Part shown: piece by piece, positions 52,377 through 60,329 of the stretch
How positions within the stretch are numbered: the stretch's first letter is position 1
How the letters are laid out: every line of letters starts with the position of its first letter
Assembly (NCBI GenBank): GCA_963701735.1
Contig: CAVPBI010000023.1
Span: 290,013 to 354,012, forward strand
DNA from: CAWABB01 sp963701735
GTDB taxonomy: Bacteria; Bacteroidota; Ignavibacteria; UBA10030; UBA6906
DNA: 64,000 nucleotides
Direction: 5' to 3'
Made by a program: the position numbers and the translations under genes
Notes under the pieces: generated by a model
Seen by the model: only the letters and a program-made list of their open reading frames with translations
The model's database searches: none
Told to the model about the DNA's origin: nothing

Positions 52377-53650
52377 TGGTCCGACTCTCCCCGGATGCCG
52401 AAGAGATCCCGGAGGGCCTTGATGCGTTGCAGCGTCTCGCGGTCGCCCGAACCGTTTTCCGCGCCCCGCTTCAGCACGGTCATCGGCTCGTGCAGGATCT
52501 TGTTCACGATCCGTTTCGTCAGCATATCCACGAGCTCGCGGTCCTCTGCCTTGAAGCGATTGATGTTCTTTTCAACTTCCGATTGCCGGATCCGCTCAAG
52601 GCTGTCGCGCAGCTCATGGATCGTCGGCCCGACCTGCAGCGTGTTGTACCACGCAAAGAAGGCAGCAAGCTCTTCCTCGATGATCGCGTTCACGCGCGGG
52701 ATCTCGGCCCGCCGGGCCTCCAGGTTCCTGTCGACGATCGCGCCGAGCGCGTCGATATCGTACAGAAAGACGTTCTCGATCTTTTTCGCGGCGGGGTTGA
52801 CGTTTCTCGGGACGCCGATATCGATGATGAAGAGCGGTGCGTTCCCCCTGGCGCGCATGATCTTGTGCAGGTCGGCCGGCTCGAGGATGGACGCCGGGCT
52901 GGCCACGGACGTGATCACAATGTCGACCGCCTGGACGGCTTCAGCGAGCCGGTCGTACTCGACCACGCTCCCCCCGAACGACGCCACCAGCGCCTCCGCC
53001 TTTTCGCGCGTCCGGTTGGCGATGCGCAGGCTGCCGATCCCGCGACCGACCAGGTGCTTCACCGTCAGCTCGCCGGTTTCGCCGGCTCCCACCAGCAGCG
53101 CCGACTTCTTCGACAGGTCGGCGAAGATTTTCCCGGCCAGCTCCACGGCGGCGTAGCTAACCGACACCGCGCCTTCGACGATCGAGGTCTCTGTCCTGAC
53201 ACGCTTGCCGACGTGGAGCGTGGATTGCATCAACCGGTGCATCACCGGCCCCACCGCGTTCATCTCCTGCGAGATCGCGAAGGATTCCTTGATCTGGTTC
53301 AGGATCTGGACGTCGCCGAGGACCATCGAATCGATCCCGGAGGCAACCCTGAACAGCTGATGGACGGCCGCGCCCGAAAGTCTGCCGACAAAGTGATCGC
53401 GGTTGACGGTCCCGCGCGCCCCTTTCAGGTCGATCACCAGATCTTTCAGCGCGCCTTCGTCGACCTGCGCACCAAGCGTGATGCCGTAGACCTCCGTCCG
53501 GTTGCAGGTCGACACCACCAGGCACTCGGCGAAGAGCCGCTCCTGCAGAGTGCGGATCGCCGCGCGGGTCTCCTCTTCCGTGAACCACATCCGTTCACGG
53601 ACGTCCACAGAAGCAGTGCGGTGGCTGATGCCGATGGAGAGCAGGTTCAT
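52373..53650 (-). CDS. hemA: Glutamyl-tRNA reductase HemA
   Basis: 425 residues: LLSIGISHRTASVDVRERMW, the catalytic cysteine in LVVSTCNRTEVYG, VASGIDSMVLGDVQILNQIK, NADPH loop ALLVGAGETGELTVKHLVGR, and a C-terminal dimerisation helix. It reduces Glu-tRNA to glutamate 1-semialdehyde, the committed step. It follows the ccsA-like gene by nine bases and is coupled to hemC. Confidence 0.96.
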   Translation of the reverse strand: MNLLSIGISHRTASVDVRERMWFTEEETRAAIRTLQERLFAECLVVSTCNRTEVYGITLGAQVDEGALKDLVIDLKGARGTVNRDHFVGRLSGAAVHQLFRVASGIDSMVLGDVQILNQIKESFAISQEMNAVGPVMHRLMQSTLHVGKRVRTETSIVEGAVSVSYAAVELAGKIFADLSKKSALLVGAGETGELTVKHLVGRGIGSLRIANRTREKAEALVASFGGSVVEYDRLAEAVQAVDIVITSVASPASILEPADLHKIMRARGNAPLFIIDIGVPRNVNPAAKKIENVFLYDIDALGAIVDRNLEARRAEIPRVNAIIEEELAAFFAWYNTLQVGPTIHELRDSLERIRQSEVEKNINRFKAEDRELVDMLTKRIVNKILHEPMTVLKRGAENGSGDRETLQRIKALRDLFGIRGESDQ

Positions 53651-53659
53651 GACGGCCGG

Positions 53660-54490
53660 TCAGTGGAAGCTGTGGAACCCGCTCAGGTACAGATTGATCA
53701 CGGTCATCGAGAGGAAGACGAAGCAGAATGCGACGAGGGTCAGGATCATCATGCGCCTCCCCTGCCAGCCGAAGCGTCGCTTTGCCGCCAGGCCGACGGC
53801 GTACAGGAGCCAGATGACGACCGAACCGACAAGCTTCGGATCCCAGTAGGAGAAGTCGGCGAAGACGCGGGGCAGCCAGAAGAGTCCGATGAGGATCGCC
53901 ACGCTCAACATCACGAACCCGAGGACCTCCGCCCGATGGCTCATCCTTTCCAGCGTCTCGAGATTCGGAAGGCGCTGGTACATCGTCCCGAAGTTTGCCG
54001 CCTTCACTTCCCGGTACAGCATGAGGTACAGGAATCCGTATGCGGCGGAGAGAGAAATCCCCGTGTACCCGAGGAGCGCCGCTGACACATGGAATCCCAG
54101 CACCAGGCTGTGAAGATACTCCGGAATCACGAGCAGTGCCCGGATGAACAGCGAGGAAACGGCCTGGAAGATGAACGCGAGGGCGAGAATCAACACGCCG
54201 GTCGTGGACGCATTCGACCGGACTTCGATATAGAGATAGGCAACGGCGATGCAGAGCGCCAGCATCGTCATGATCTCGAACACCGACGTGATGGGAGGGT
54301 GATCGAACGCCGCCGTGCGGACCGCAAGGTACACGGCGTGAAGGACGATGGTGGTGCTCAGCAGCGGGGTCTTGTACCCCTCGACCGAGGGTATATTCCA
54401 GAAGAACGTGATGCCATACAGCAGCACGAGAACCCCGTACAGCACGGGCATCGCAACCTGCAGGACATCAACAAAGAGATTCAGTTCCAT
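53660..54490 (-). CDS. Cytochrome c assembly (CcsA/HemX-like) membrane protein
   Basis: 276 residues with about eight membrane helices. The CcsA-type signature is near the end (FSYWDPKLVGSVVIWLLYAV), and potential haem-ligand histidines lie in helices (TTIVLHAVYLAV, HSLVLGFHVSAALLGYTGIS). HemX-like proteins sit at the head of haem operons, as here, and influence HemA level. CcsA proteins handle haem for cytochrome c. Sequence alone does not choose between them. ATG 54490 is directly after a TTG codon. Confidence 0.82.
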   Translation of the reverse strand: MELNLFVDVLQVAMPVLYGVLVLLYGITFFWNIPSVEGYKTPLLSTTIVLHAVYLAVRTAAFDHPPITSVFEIMTMLALCIAVAYLYIEVRSNASTTGVLILALAFIFQAVSSLFIRALLVIPEYLHSLVLGFHVSAALLGYTGISLSAAYGFLYLMLYREVKAANFGTMYQRLPNLETLERMSHRAEVLGFVMLSVAILIGLFWLPRVFADFSYWDPKLVGSVVIWLLYAVGLAAKRRFGWQGRRMMILTLVAFCFVFLSMTVINLYLSGFHSFH

Positions 54491-54535
54491 CAATGATCAG
54501 AGGGTGCAGACGAAGGCACGTGACGTGTAAAGTGC

Positions 54536-54564
54536 AATATACGAACAATGGGCCCAACAAGAAA
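54536..54564 (-). promoter_or_regulatory. Promoter for the haem operon
   Basis: On the minus strand TATATT (54536-54541) is preceded, 17 bases upstream, by a weak -35 TTTCTT (54559-54564). It leaves a leader of about 40 bases before the ccsA-like ATG and probably drives the whole operon. Confidence 0.45.
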
Positions 54565-54578
54565 CTGCGTCGCCCCGG

Positions 54579-56471
54579 TCATTCCTCCAGCGTCATGATG
54601 TCTTTCGGTTCCTGCCCCAGGGCACGGGCTTTGAGAACACGGCGCATGATCTTGCCGCTCCGCGTCTTCGGGAGCGACTCCACAAAATCGATCTGATCCG
54701 GCTTCGCGATCGGCCCCATTTCGTGCGCCACGTGCGCGCGCAGTTCCTCGACCAGCTTTTCGCTCCCGACCACGGACGCTTTCAGGATCACGAACGTATG
54801 GATCGCATTTCCCTTCACCTCATGCGGCAATCCGATGGCCGCGGCTTCTGCGACGGCCGGATGGCTGACCAGAGCGCTTTCGATCTCCGCGGTTCCGAGC
54901 CGGTATCCGGACACCTTGATCACATCGTCAACGCGTCCGATCACCCAGAAGTACCCGTCCTCGTCCCTGCGCGCCGAGTCGCCGGTGAGATACACGCCGG
55001 GGTACTTGCTCCAGTACTGACTGACGTACCTGTCCGGATCGTTCCAGATCGTGCGCAGCATCGCCGGCCACGGGGTCTTGATCACGAGGAACCCTTCGTC
55101 GTTCACGCCGACCGGCTTCCCCTCTTCGGACAGGATGTCCATTTCCACTCCCGGGAACGGGCGCGTGCCCGAGCCGGGCTTCAGCGGGACCGACGGCATG
55201 GGAGTGATCATGAACATGCCCGTTTCGGTCTGCCACCATGTGTCCATGATGGGGCACCGCCCCTTGCCGATGACACGGTGGTACCAGCGCCATGCCTCGG
55301 GGTTGATGGGCTCGCCCACGGACCCGAGCAACCGCAGCGACGAAAGATCGTGCCGGTTCGGCCACGCTTCGCCGAACCTCATGAGTCCGCGGATTGCTGT
55401 CGGCGCAGTGTACAGGATGCTGATGCCGTACTTCTCGATCATCTGCCACCAGCGGTTCGGGTACGGATACGTCGGCGCCCCCTCGTACATGAAGGAGGTC
55501 GCGCCGTTCAGCAACGGCCCGTAGACGATGTAGCTGTGCCCCGTGACCCATCCCGGGTCCGCGGCACACCAGTACCGGTCATCCTCCTGGATGTCGAAGA
55601 CGTACTTCAGCGTCGTGTACGTGCCGACCATGTACCCTCCATGGGTGTGGAGGATGGCCTTCGGCCGCCCCGTCGTGCCGGACGTGTAGAGAAGGAACAG
55701 CGGATCCTCGGCGTCCAGGACCTCGACGTTGCAGGCGCTGCTCGCGATCGGGAGAGACATCAGCTCGTGATACCACATGTCGCGGCCCGATTCCATGTTC
55801 ACCGGCTCCCCGGTGCGCTTCACCACGAGCACGCTTTCCACCGTCGCGGCGCGCTGGAGCGCTTCGTCGGCAATGGCCTTCAGCGGCACCACCTTCCCCC
55901 GCTGGTATGCGCCGTCGGTGACGATCAGGACTTTCGACTGGCTGTCCTCGAGCCGCTCGTGGAGCGCCTCGACGGTGAAGCCGCCGTACACGACCGAGTG
56001 GATCGCGCCGATGCGCGCGCAGGCGAGCATGCCGATGACCAGCTCGGGCACGCGTCCCATGTACAGCGTGACGCGGTCGCCCTTCTGCACCCCGAGGCTC
56101 CGGAGCACATTGGCAAACTTGCAGGTCTCCCGCCGCAACGCGAAGTACGAGAACGACCGGAACTCCCCCTTCTCCCCCTCCCACATGAGCGCGAGCTTGT
56201 TGCGCCTCCAGGTCTGAACGTGCCGGTCGAGGCAGTTGTACGCGATGTTCGTCTTCCCGCCGACAAACCATTTGAAGAACGGCTTCCGGTCGTCGTCCAG
56301 AACTCTCGTCCACGGTTCGAACCAGTGCAGCTCGCGCGCCTCCGCAGCCCAGAAGCCCTCCAGGTCGCGGCCCGCAGCCTCGGCCAGGTCTTCCCAGCGT
56401 TTCACGCGCGCACGCGCGATAACGTCGTCCGACGGATATACGACATCGCCTGTCATCGCTTTGTCTGCCAT
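54579..56471 (-). CDS. acsA: Acetyl-CoA synthetase
   Basis: 630 residues. The AMP-binding motif is LLYTSGTTGRPKAILHTHGG, with WCAADPGWVTGHSYIVYGPL, MDTWWQTETGMFMITPMP, YLTGDSARRDEDGYFWVIGR, and the acetylatable lysine motif PKTRSGKIMRRVLKA. It activates acetate through acetyl-AMP. The Trp in WWQTETG fits acetate specificity. The length is normal. It is divergent from the CPXCG gene. Confidence 0.96.
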   Translation of the reverse strand: MADKAMTGDVVYPSDDVIARARVKRWEDLAEAAGRDLEGFWAAEARELHWFEPWTRVLDDDRKPFFKWFVGGKTNIAYNCLDRHVQTWRRNKLALMWEGEKGEFRSFSYFALRRETCKFANVLRSLGVQKGDRVTLYMGRVPELVIGMLACARIGAIHSVVYGGFTVEALHERLEDSQSKVLIVTDGAYQRGKVVPLKAIADEALQRAATVESVLVVKRTGEPVNMESGRDMWYHELMSLPIASSACNVEVLDAEDPLFLLYTSGTTGRPKAILHTHGGYMVGTYTTLKYVFDIQEDDRYWCAADPGWVTGHSYIVYGPLLNGATSFMYEGAPTYPYPNRWWQMIEKYGISILYTAPTAIRGLMRFGEAWPNRHDLSSLRLLGSVGEPINPEAWRWYHRVIGKGRCPIMDTWWQTETGMFMITPMPSVPLKPGSGTRPFPGVEMDILSEEGKPVGVNDEGFLVIKTPWPAMLRTIWNDPDRYVSQYWSKYPGVYLTGDSARRDEDGYFWVIGRVDDVIKVSGYRLGTAEIESALVSHPAVAEAAAIGLPHEVKGNAIHTFVILKASVVGSEKLVEELRAHVAHEMGPIAKPDQIDFVESLPKTRSGKIMRRVLKARALGQEPKDIMTLEE

Positions 56472-56482
56472 GGGGGGTTTCC

Positions 56483-56488
56483 TATATT
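56483..56488 (+). promoter_or_regulatory. -10 element upstream of the CPXCG gene
   Basis: TATATT at 56483-56488 with TTGTCT 16 bases upstream (inside the acs start region). The predicted transcript begins near 56495, about 23 bases before the ATG. Confidence 0.35.
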
Positions 56489-56517
56489 GTCTTCTGGAGC
56501 GCCATCACGCCAATCGC

Positions 56518-56703
56518 ATGCTGATCGAATGCACGTATACCTGCTCGTACTGCCTGACGCCGAACGACGTCAGCGTGGATCCTTCTGGTGGTGTGGTTCA
56601 GGACTACGTGGAGGACTGCACCGTCTGCTGCCGGCCGAATCATCTCTTCATTACCGTCGACCCCGGCCGGAGATCGGCCGCGATCGACGCAACGCCACTC
56701 TAG
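56518..56703 (+). CDS. CPXCG-motif cysteine-rich protein
   Basis: 61 residues: CTYTCSYCLTPNDVSVDPSG, then QDYVEDCTVCCRPNHLF. This matches the small CPXCG/cysteine-rich family in which YxEDCxVCCRP is diagnostic; it probably binds zinc. The first pair is CSYC rather than CPYCG, a divergent form. Function unknown. ATG 56518 is within a longer frame whose upstream part overlaps acs. The stop is one base from the convergent gene's stop. Confidence 0.78.
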   Translation: MLIECTYTCSYCLTPNDVSVDPSGGVVQDYVEDCTVCCRPNHLFITVDPGRRSAAIDATPL

Positions 56704-56704
56704 G

Positions 56705-58124
56705 CTACCGTGCGGCGTGGAGTGCGAACGCAGCCTGATCGCCTGTCAGCGCGAGCATCAGCTCGAACAGCATGTGGCGATACTGAATGTCATTGATCGC
56801 CCGGTGGAGTTTGTGCACGCGGGAGGGCGGCACAAGATATTTCGCGCGAAGGATGGGCTTCCAATCGTCGGAGGTTCCGCTGCTGAAGCCGACCATCATC
56901 TCGACCTCCGCCCGGTCGGCAACCTTCTGCAGCTCCTCGTTCACGCTTTCAGCGATCCGCTTCTGCCGGCCCAGGATTTTCTCGAGCATCTTGATGTCAA
57001 TCTTGGCCGCCGGAGCAGGCTGGCGGGACGACAGCCGTCGCTCGCGCTCCCCGGCGCCCGGCTCCGAACCGATGATGCCTGCAAGCTTCGCGTCGAGCAT
57101 GGACGCGCTCAGCTTCCACCAGCTCGTGGCCATGAGGTCGTCGACGGCATCGTGGAGATCGTACAGGCGCTCGTCGATGAGCATCAGCAGCTCTTCCCTG
57201 GATCGCGCGATCGTCCCGAATTCGAACGGAAGAACCACGCCGTGCGCGCGAAGATCGTTCAGCACGCCCTCATGCACCCCCTGGAGCCGCAGCGATTCCT
57301 GCTTTCCGGACAGCATCAGGCCTGTTTTGCTGACGCTGATCGATCGCCGGTCAAGCCTGCTCAGAAAGAACCGGAGGCCCCCGCGATCCAGAGCGAACGC
57401 GAACTCCCTTGAATCCAGCCCCTTCTCTTCCAGCATGAACGGCCGCGGCTCGGATTTCTCGTCGACGGGGACAATCGTCACGCCGTGAACATACACGACG
57501 TCATCGTCGTCATACTGAAATGGGATGCGCATGTGGTGAGGGCGGGGCACCGGACCCGCCGGGGCCTCGAAATGCGGTCGCCGGTCGAGGTCATCGTCCG
57601 CGGTCCCCGCAGCCTGGGCCCGGGCGGGAGACTCCGCCGCATACGGAATCGGCTTCTCGCCGGCTTCACCCTCCAGCGCTTCGTGATCCGCTTCTTCTCC
57701 CGCCTCGTCCCGAGGAGGCGTGTCGAAGAACGCCGAAGGATCGACGCGAAGGACTGGCGCAATAGGGAGGCGGTTCGGACGATGCGTCCTTCGGGGTCGG
57801 CTCGAACGAGTCGGGCCCTGGAGGCGTGGCGGACTTCTCGGCCGCCGAAGGGACCACGGACGGAGCGGGCGCCGGAGTCGGCGCGGGCGTGAGCCGCTTC
57901 GCATGCTCGGCGACGACCCCTTCGAACGCGTCCATGATCTCCTTGAGGCCTTGTTCCCCGAGACGGTTATAAACGTCAAGCAACTGCCGGGCCACCGGCT
58001 GCTTGACGGCCATCTTCGCGAGGAGACTCGCCAATGCCGATATTGCTTCGCGTTCGTTGTGAGGTTCGCCCGACACGACCGTTCCCGTCTGTTCAGATTT
58101 GTCAAGATACACACTGGGTGCCAC
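56705..58124 (-). CDS. GvpL/GvpF-like domain protein (tentative), frameshifted
   Basis: GTG 58124 with GGAGG upstream starts NEREAISALASLLAKMAVKQ and a Pro/Ala-rich linker. One extra base near 57760 must be dropped to continue with IAPVLRVDPSAFFDTP. The C-terminal region (~residues 260-470) has FALDRGGLRFFLSRLDRRSI, GVVLPFEFGTIARSREELLM, WKLSASMLDAKLAG and LRAKYLVPPSRVHKLHRAI, which resembles gas-vesicle GvpF/GvpL (the PxRFGT box and an AYLV box). No gvpA or other gas-vesicle genes are visible. The first half is unlike GvpF. Confidence 0.45.
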
Positions 58125-58220
58125 AACGTCAAACCTCCAAAACGGTGCAAATGAGGGGAAGATTCTTTACATTCACCCTCACAACTCTGACCCTTCGGAC
58201 TTCTCCCCGGCATCCAATCA

Positions 58221-58832
58221 ATGAAGAAAGCCCCCGAATCCCGGACAATCCCCGAGCAGGCCCTGATTGAGGCGGCAAAAGGGGGCGACAGGCGGGCTTT
58301 CTCCGCGCTCGTGCGGCGCTATGAGGAGACAGTGTACCGCTTCGCCCTGAAGGTCTGCCAGGACCCCGACAAGGCCTCTGAGACCCTTCAGGACACCTTC
58401 ATCAACGTTTTCAGAAAGCTGCACACGTTCGATGGAAGGTCGAAGTTCTCGACGTGGCTGTACACGATCGTAACGAACAACTGCCTGATGAGGCACCGCA
58501 GGCGGAAGCGGGATCTCCTCGAGGAATCGCTTGAAGCGTTCGATGCAGGCCCGGAGGGAAACCGCACAGAAGGACATCCCTCGCTTGCCCGATGGGAACA
58601 GACGCCGGTGCATGCGGTTCTGGAAGCCGAACTGAGGCAGGTGATGGAGGAAGCGATTCAGGCCCTGCCGGCCGACTACAGGGTGGTGTTCGTGCTGCGC
58701 GATATGGAAGAGAAGACGACAGAAGAAACTGCACGCATTGTCGGCATTTCGGTCGAAGCCACGAAATCCAGGTTGCGCCGCGCGCGCGCGTTCCTCCGCT
58801 CCAGGCTTGATCCGTACATGCGCGCCGTATAA
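58221..58832 (+). CDS. ECF-type RNA polymerase sigma factor
   Basis: 203 residues: region 2 (ALIEAAKGGDRRAFSALVRR, YRFALKVCQDPDKASETLQD, TFINVFRKLHTFDGRSKFST, WLYTIVTNNCLMRHRRRKRD) and region 4 (IQALPADYRVVFVLRDMEEK, TTEETARIVGISVEATKSRL). It directs RNA polymerase to stress promoters. The next gene encodes a zinc-binding anti-sigma-like protein, so release from that partner probably controls it. It is divergent from the GvpL/F-like gene. Confidence 0.95.
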   Translation: MKKAPESRTIPEQALIEAAKGGDRRAFSALVRRYEETVYRFALKVCQDPDKASETLQDTFINVFRKLHTFDGRSKFSTWLYTIVTNNCLMRHRRRKRDLLEESLEAFDAGPEGNRTEGHPSLARWEQTPVHAVLEAELRQVMEEAIQALPADYRVVFVLRDMEEKTTEETARIVGISVEATKSRLRRARAFLRSRLDPYMRAV

Positions 58833-58863
58833 CGATTATGCTGGAACGGCACTAGAGAAAGCC

Positions 58864-59136
58864 ATGGCAACGTGTAAGAAGGTCTACCAGCACATCTGCG
58901 AGTCCCTGGACGAGGATCTCGATACGCCGCGATGCCGCGCATTCAAGGCGCATATCGATTCCTGCCCGAACTGCCGGACATACATGGCATCCCTGAAGAA
59001 GACGATCCGGCTCTACCGCTCTCTGCCGCCCGGACCTACGCCTCGCGCGGCGCACACGCGCCTCGTTGCCGCACTCGAATCCGAGATGAAGCGCCACCAG
59101 GGGCATCCGATTGCCAGGCGGCGCCGTTCGTCCTGA
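58864..59136 (+). CDS. Zinc-finger anti-sigma-like protein
   Basis: 90 residues with a ZAS-type HxxxCxxC motif (AHIDSCPNCRTYMASLKK) and a basic C-terminus. It has no membrane helix, so it would be a cytoplasmic, redox-sensitive anti-sigma like RsrA. ATG 58864 follows the sigma gene by 31 bases. The longer frame upstream overlaps the sigma gene. Confidence 0.85.
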   Translation: MATCKKVYQHICESLDEDLDTPRCRAFKAHIDSCPNCRTYMASLKKTIRLYRSLPPGPTPRAAHTRLVAALESEMKRHQGHPIARRRRSS

Positions 59137-59220
59137 CCCCCCGGCGGTTCTTCCTGCATCATACTGTCGGTACTGTTCTCGCAAGAGTCACTCGCATCCC
59201 ACATTCCCGGAGAGCACATC

Positions 59221-59436
59221 ATGACCAAGAACGTCGGCACCACGGATCGCATCGTCCGGTCCGTTTCGGCTGTTGTCCTGCTCTTTCTGATACTGACGGG
59301 CGCCGTCGAGGGCACCCTTGCCGTCATCTTCGGCATCGTCGCGGCTGCGCTTCTCGTCACCAGCGCGATCCGCTTCTGTCCGGCCTACCTTCCACTGAAG
59401 ATCTCCACCCTTGCCGGGCCGAAGCCGAAGAACTGA
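59221..59436 (+). CDS. DUF2892 small membrane protein
   Basis: 71 residues. MTKNVGTTDRIVRSVSAVVL leads into two membrane helices (VVLLFLILTGAVEG and LAVIFGIVAAALLVTSAIRF), then CPAYLPLKIST. DUF2892 domains occur alone or attached to rhodanese modules (YgaP). Role unknown. It is close to a DUF6132-like and a thioredoxin-like gene, a small membrane redox group. Confidence 0.8.
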   Translation: MTKNVGTTDRIVRSVSAVVLLFLILTGAVEGTLAVIFGIVAAALLVTSAIRFCPAYLPLKISTLAGPKPKN

Positions 59437-59461
59437 AGTCTGCGACGGAGAAAACGAACAC

Positions 59462-59678
59462 GTGAAGAAGCCCGCGATACGAACGATCCTGTCGGTCCTG
59501 GCGGGAGCCGCACTCGGCTACGCCTACTACACATTCATCGGATGCCGGACGGGCACCTGTCCGATCACGTCCAACCCCCTCATCAGCACGGCGTACGGTG
59601 CGCTGATGAGGGGTTCTGATTTCGGGCAAGCTTCAAGAAGGGACCGCCGGCATGAAGCAGACAGGATGCTCAGCATGA
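59462..59678 (+). CDS. DUF6132-like small membrane protein, frameshifted
   Basis: GTG 59462 encodes KKPAIRTILSVLAGAALGYA, one helix, then YYTFIGCRTGTCPITSNPLI, a cysteine-bearing motif of DUF6132 proteins. After ...YGALM one extra base (near 59608) shifts the frame. Dropping it gives GVLISGKLQEGTAGM and a TGA at 59676-59678 that overlaps the thioredoxin ATG as ATGA. Unshifted, it reads straight into the next gene, mimicking a fusion. Function unknown. Confidence 0.65.
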
Positions 59679-60067
59679 GCTGGATCGCGATCGGTGTTCT
59701 CCTTCTCGTCGCATTTCTTCTCGGCGTCCAGCTCTTCGCGATGTTCAGCGCCCGGAGGGTCAAAGGAAGGCGGCTGACCGGTCTCCCCGGACCCCTTGGT
59801 GAGGCCGTCGATTCAGGCCGACCCGTTCTGGCGTACTTCTTCAGCCCTTCCTGCGCCGCGTGCGTGCGACAGACGCCAGTCGTGCACCGGCTGCAGCAGG
59901 AACATCCGGATATCTTCACGATCAATGTCCGCGAAAACGTCGAGACCGCGCGCAACGTCGGCGTGATGGGAACCCCCTCGATCGTTTTCATCCGCGAGGG
60001 GACCGTGCAGGAATTCCTCCTCGGCTTTCAGCCGGAAACGCGGCTCAGATCACTCCTCGCCCGCTAG
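59675..60067 (+). CDS. Membrane-anchored thioredoxin-like protein
   Basis: 130 residues: an N-terminal membrane helix (WIAIGVLLLVAFLLGVQLFA), then a thioredoxin fold with active site FFSPSCAACVRQTPVV (CAAC) and the cis-proline loop GVMGTPSIVFIREG. The orientation suggests a membrane thiol redox protein. ATG 59675 overlaps the previous stop. It follows an anti-sigma with redox-type zinc ligands, so a thiol-stress link is plausible. Confidence 0.82.
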   Translation: MSWIAIGVLLLVAFLLGVQLFAMFSARRVKGRRLTGLPGPLGEAVDSGRPVLAYFFSPSCAACVRQTPVVHRLQQEHPDIFTINVRENVETARNVGVMGTPSIVFIREGTVQEFLLGFQPETRLRSLLAR

Positions 60068-60111
60068 CCCCGCCGGCATACCGAAGGAAACGGCTGCTCC
60101 GGTCACGAGAC

Positions 60112-60127
60112 ATCCCTCGCGAGGGAT
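60112..60127. repeat. 16-bp perfect palindrome
   Basis: ATCCCTCGCGAGGGAT is fully self-complementary, 45 bases after the thioredoxin-like gene and 14 bases ahead of a promoter. Without a loop or T-run it fits an operator or a cruciform better than a terminator. Confidence 0.6.
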
Positions 60128-60140
60128 TCTGCCCGATCGG

Positions 60141-60169
60141 TTGAAAGAGTATGCCCGTTTGCCTATATT
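60141..60169 (+). promoter_or_regulatory. Promoter for aminotransferase-kdsC pair
   Basis: TTGAAA (60141-60146), 17 bases, TATATT (60164-60169). The start near 60176 leaves a leader of about 150 bases with no gene and no obvious riboswitch. Confidence 0.6.
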
Positions 60170-60329
60170 TTCTCGCCAGTTTTGCGCTTGCACCTTTCGT
60201 ATTGTGCAGACAGAATCGTCGGGTTTGCATCCAGGCTCGGGCTCACGGACTCCACGATCGTCGGCAGATGGCACGGCGAACGATGTCTGAAGTTCCTCCC
60301 CCGCCGACTGCCGACCACGGCGGCAGCGC

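Noticed and set aside
50649..53156. Very long open frame (835 codons) on the plus strand
   Set aside because: It is antisense to hemA/C/D/E, has skewed Arg/Ser-rich content and matches no family; it is a by-product of high GC. The same applies to long antisense frames at 945-2018, 13982-15697, 34707-36530 and 54723-56738.
59411..60067. A fused DUF6132-thioredoxin protein
   Set aside because: The join is nonsense (RGSDFGQASRR). One dropped base gives a separate DUF6132-like end whose stop overlaps the thioredoxin ATG.
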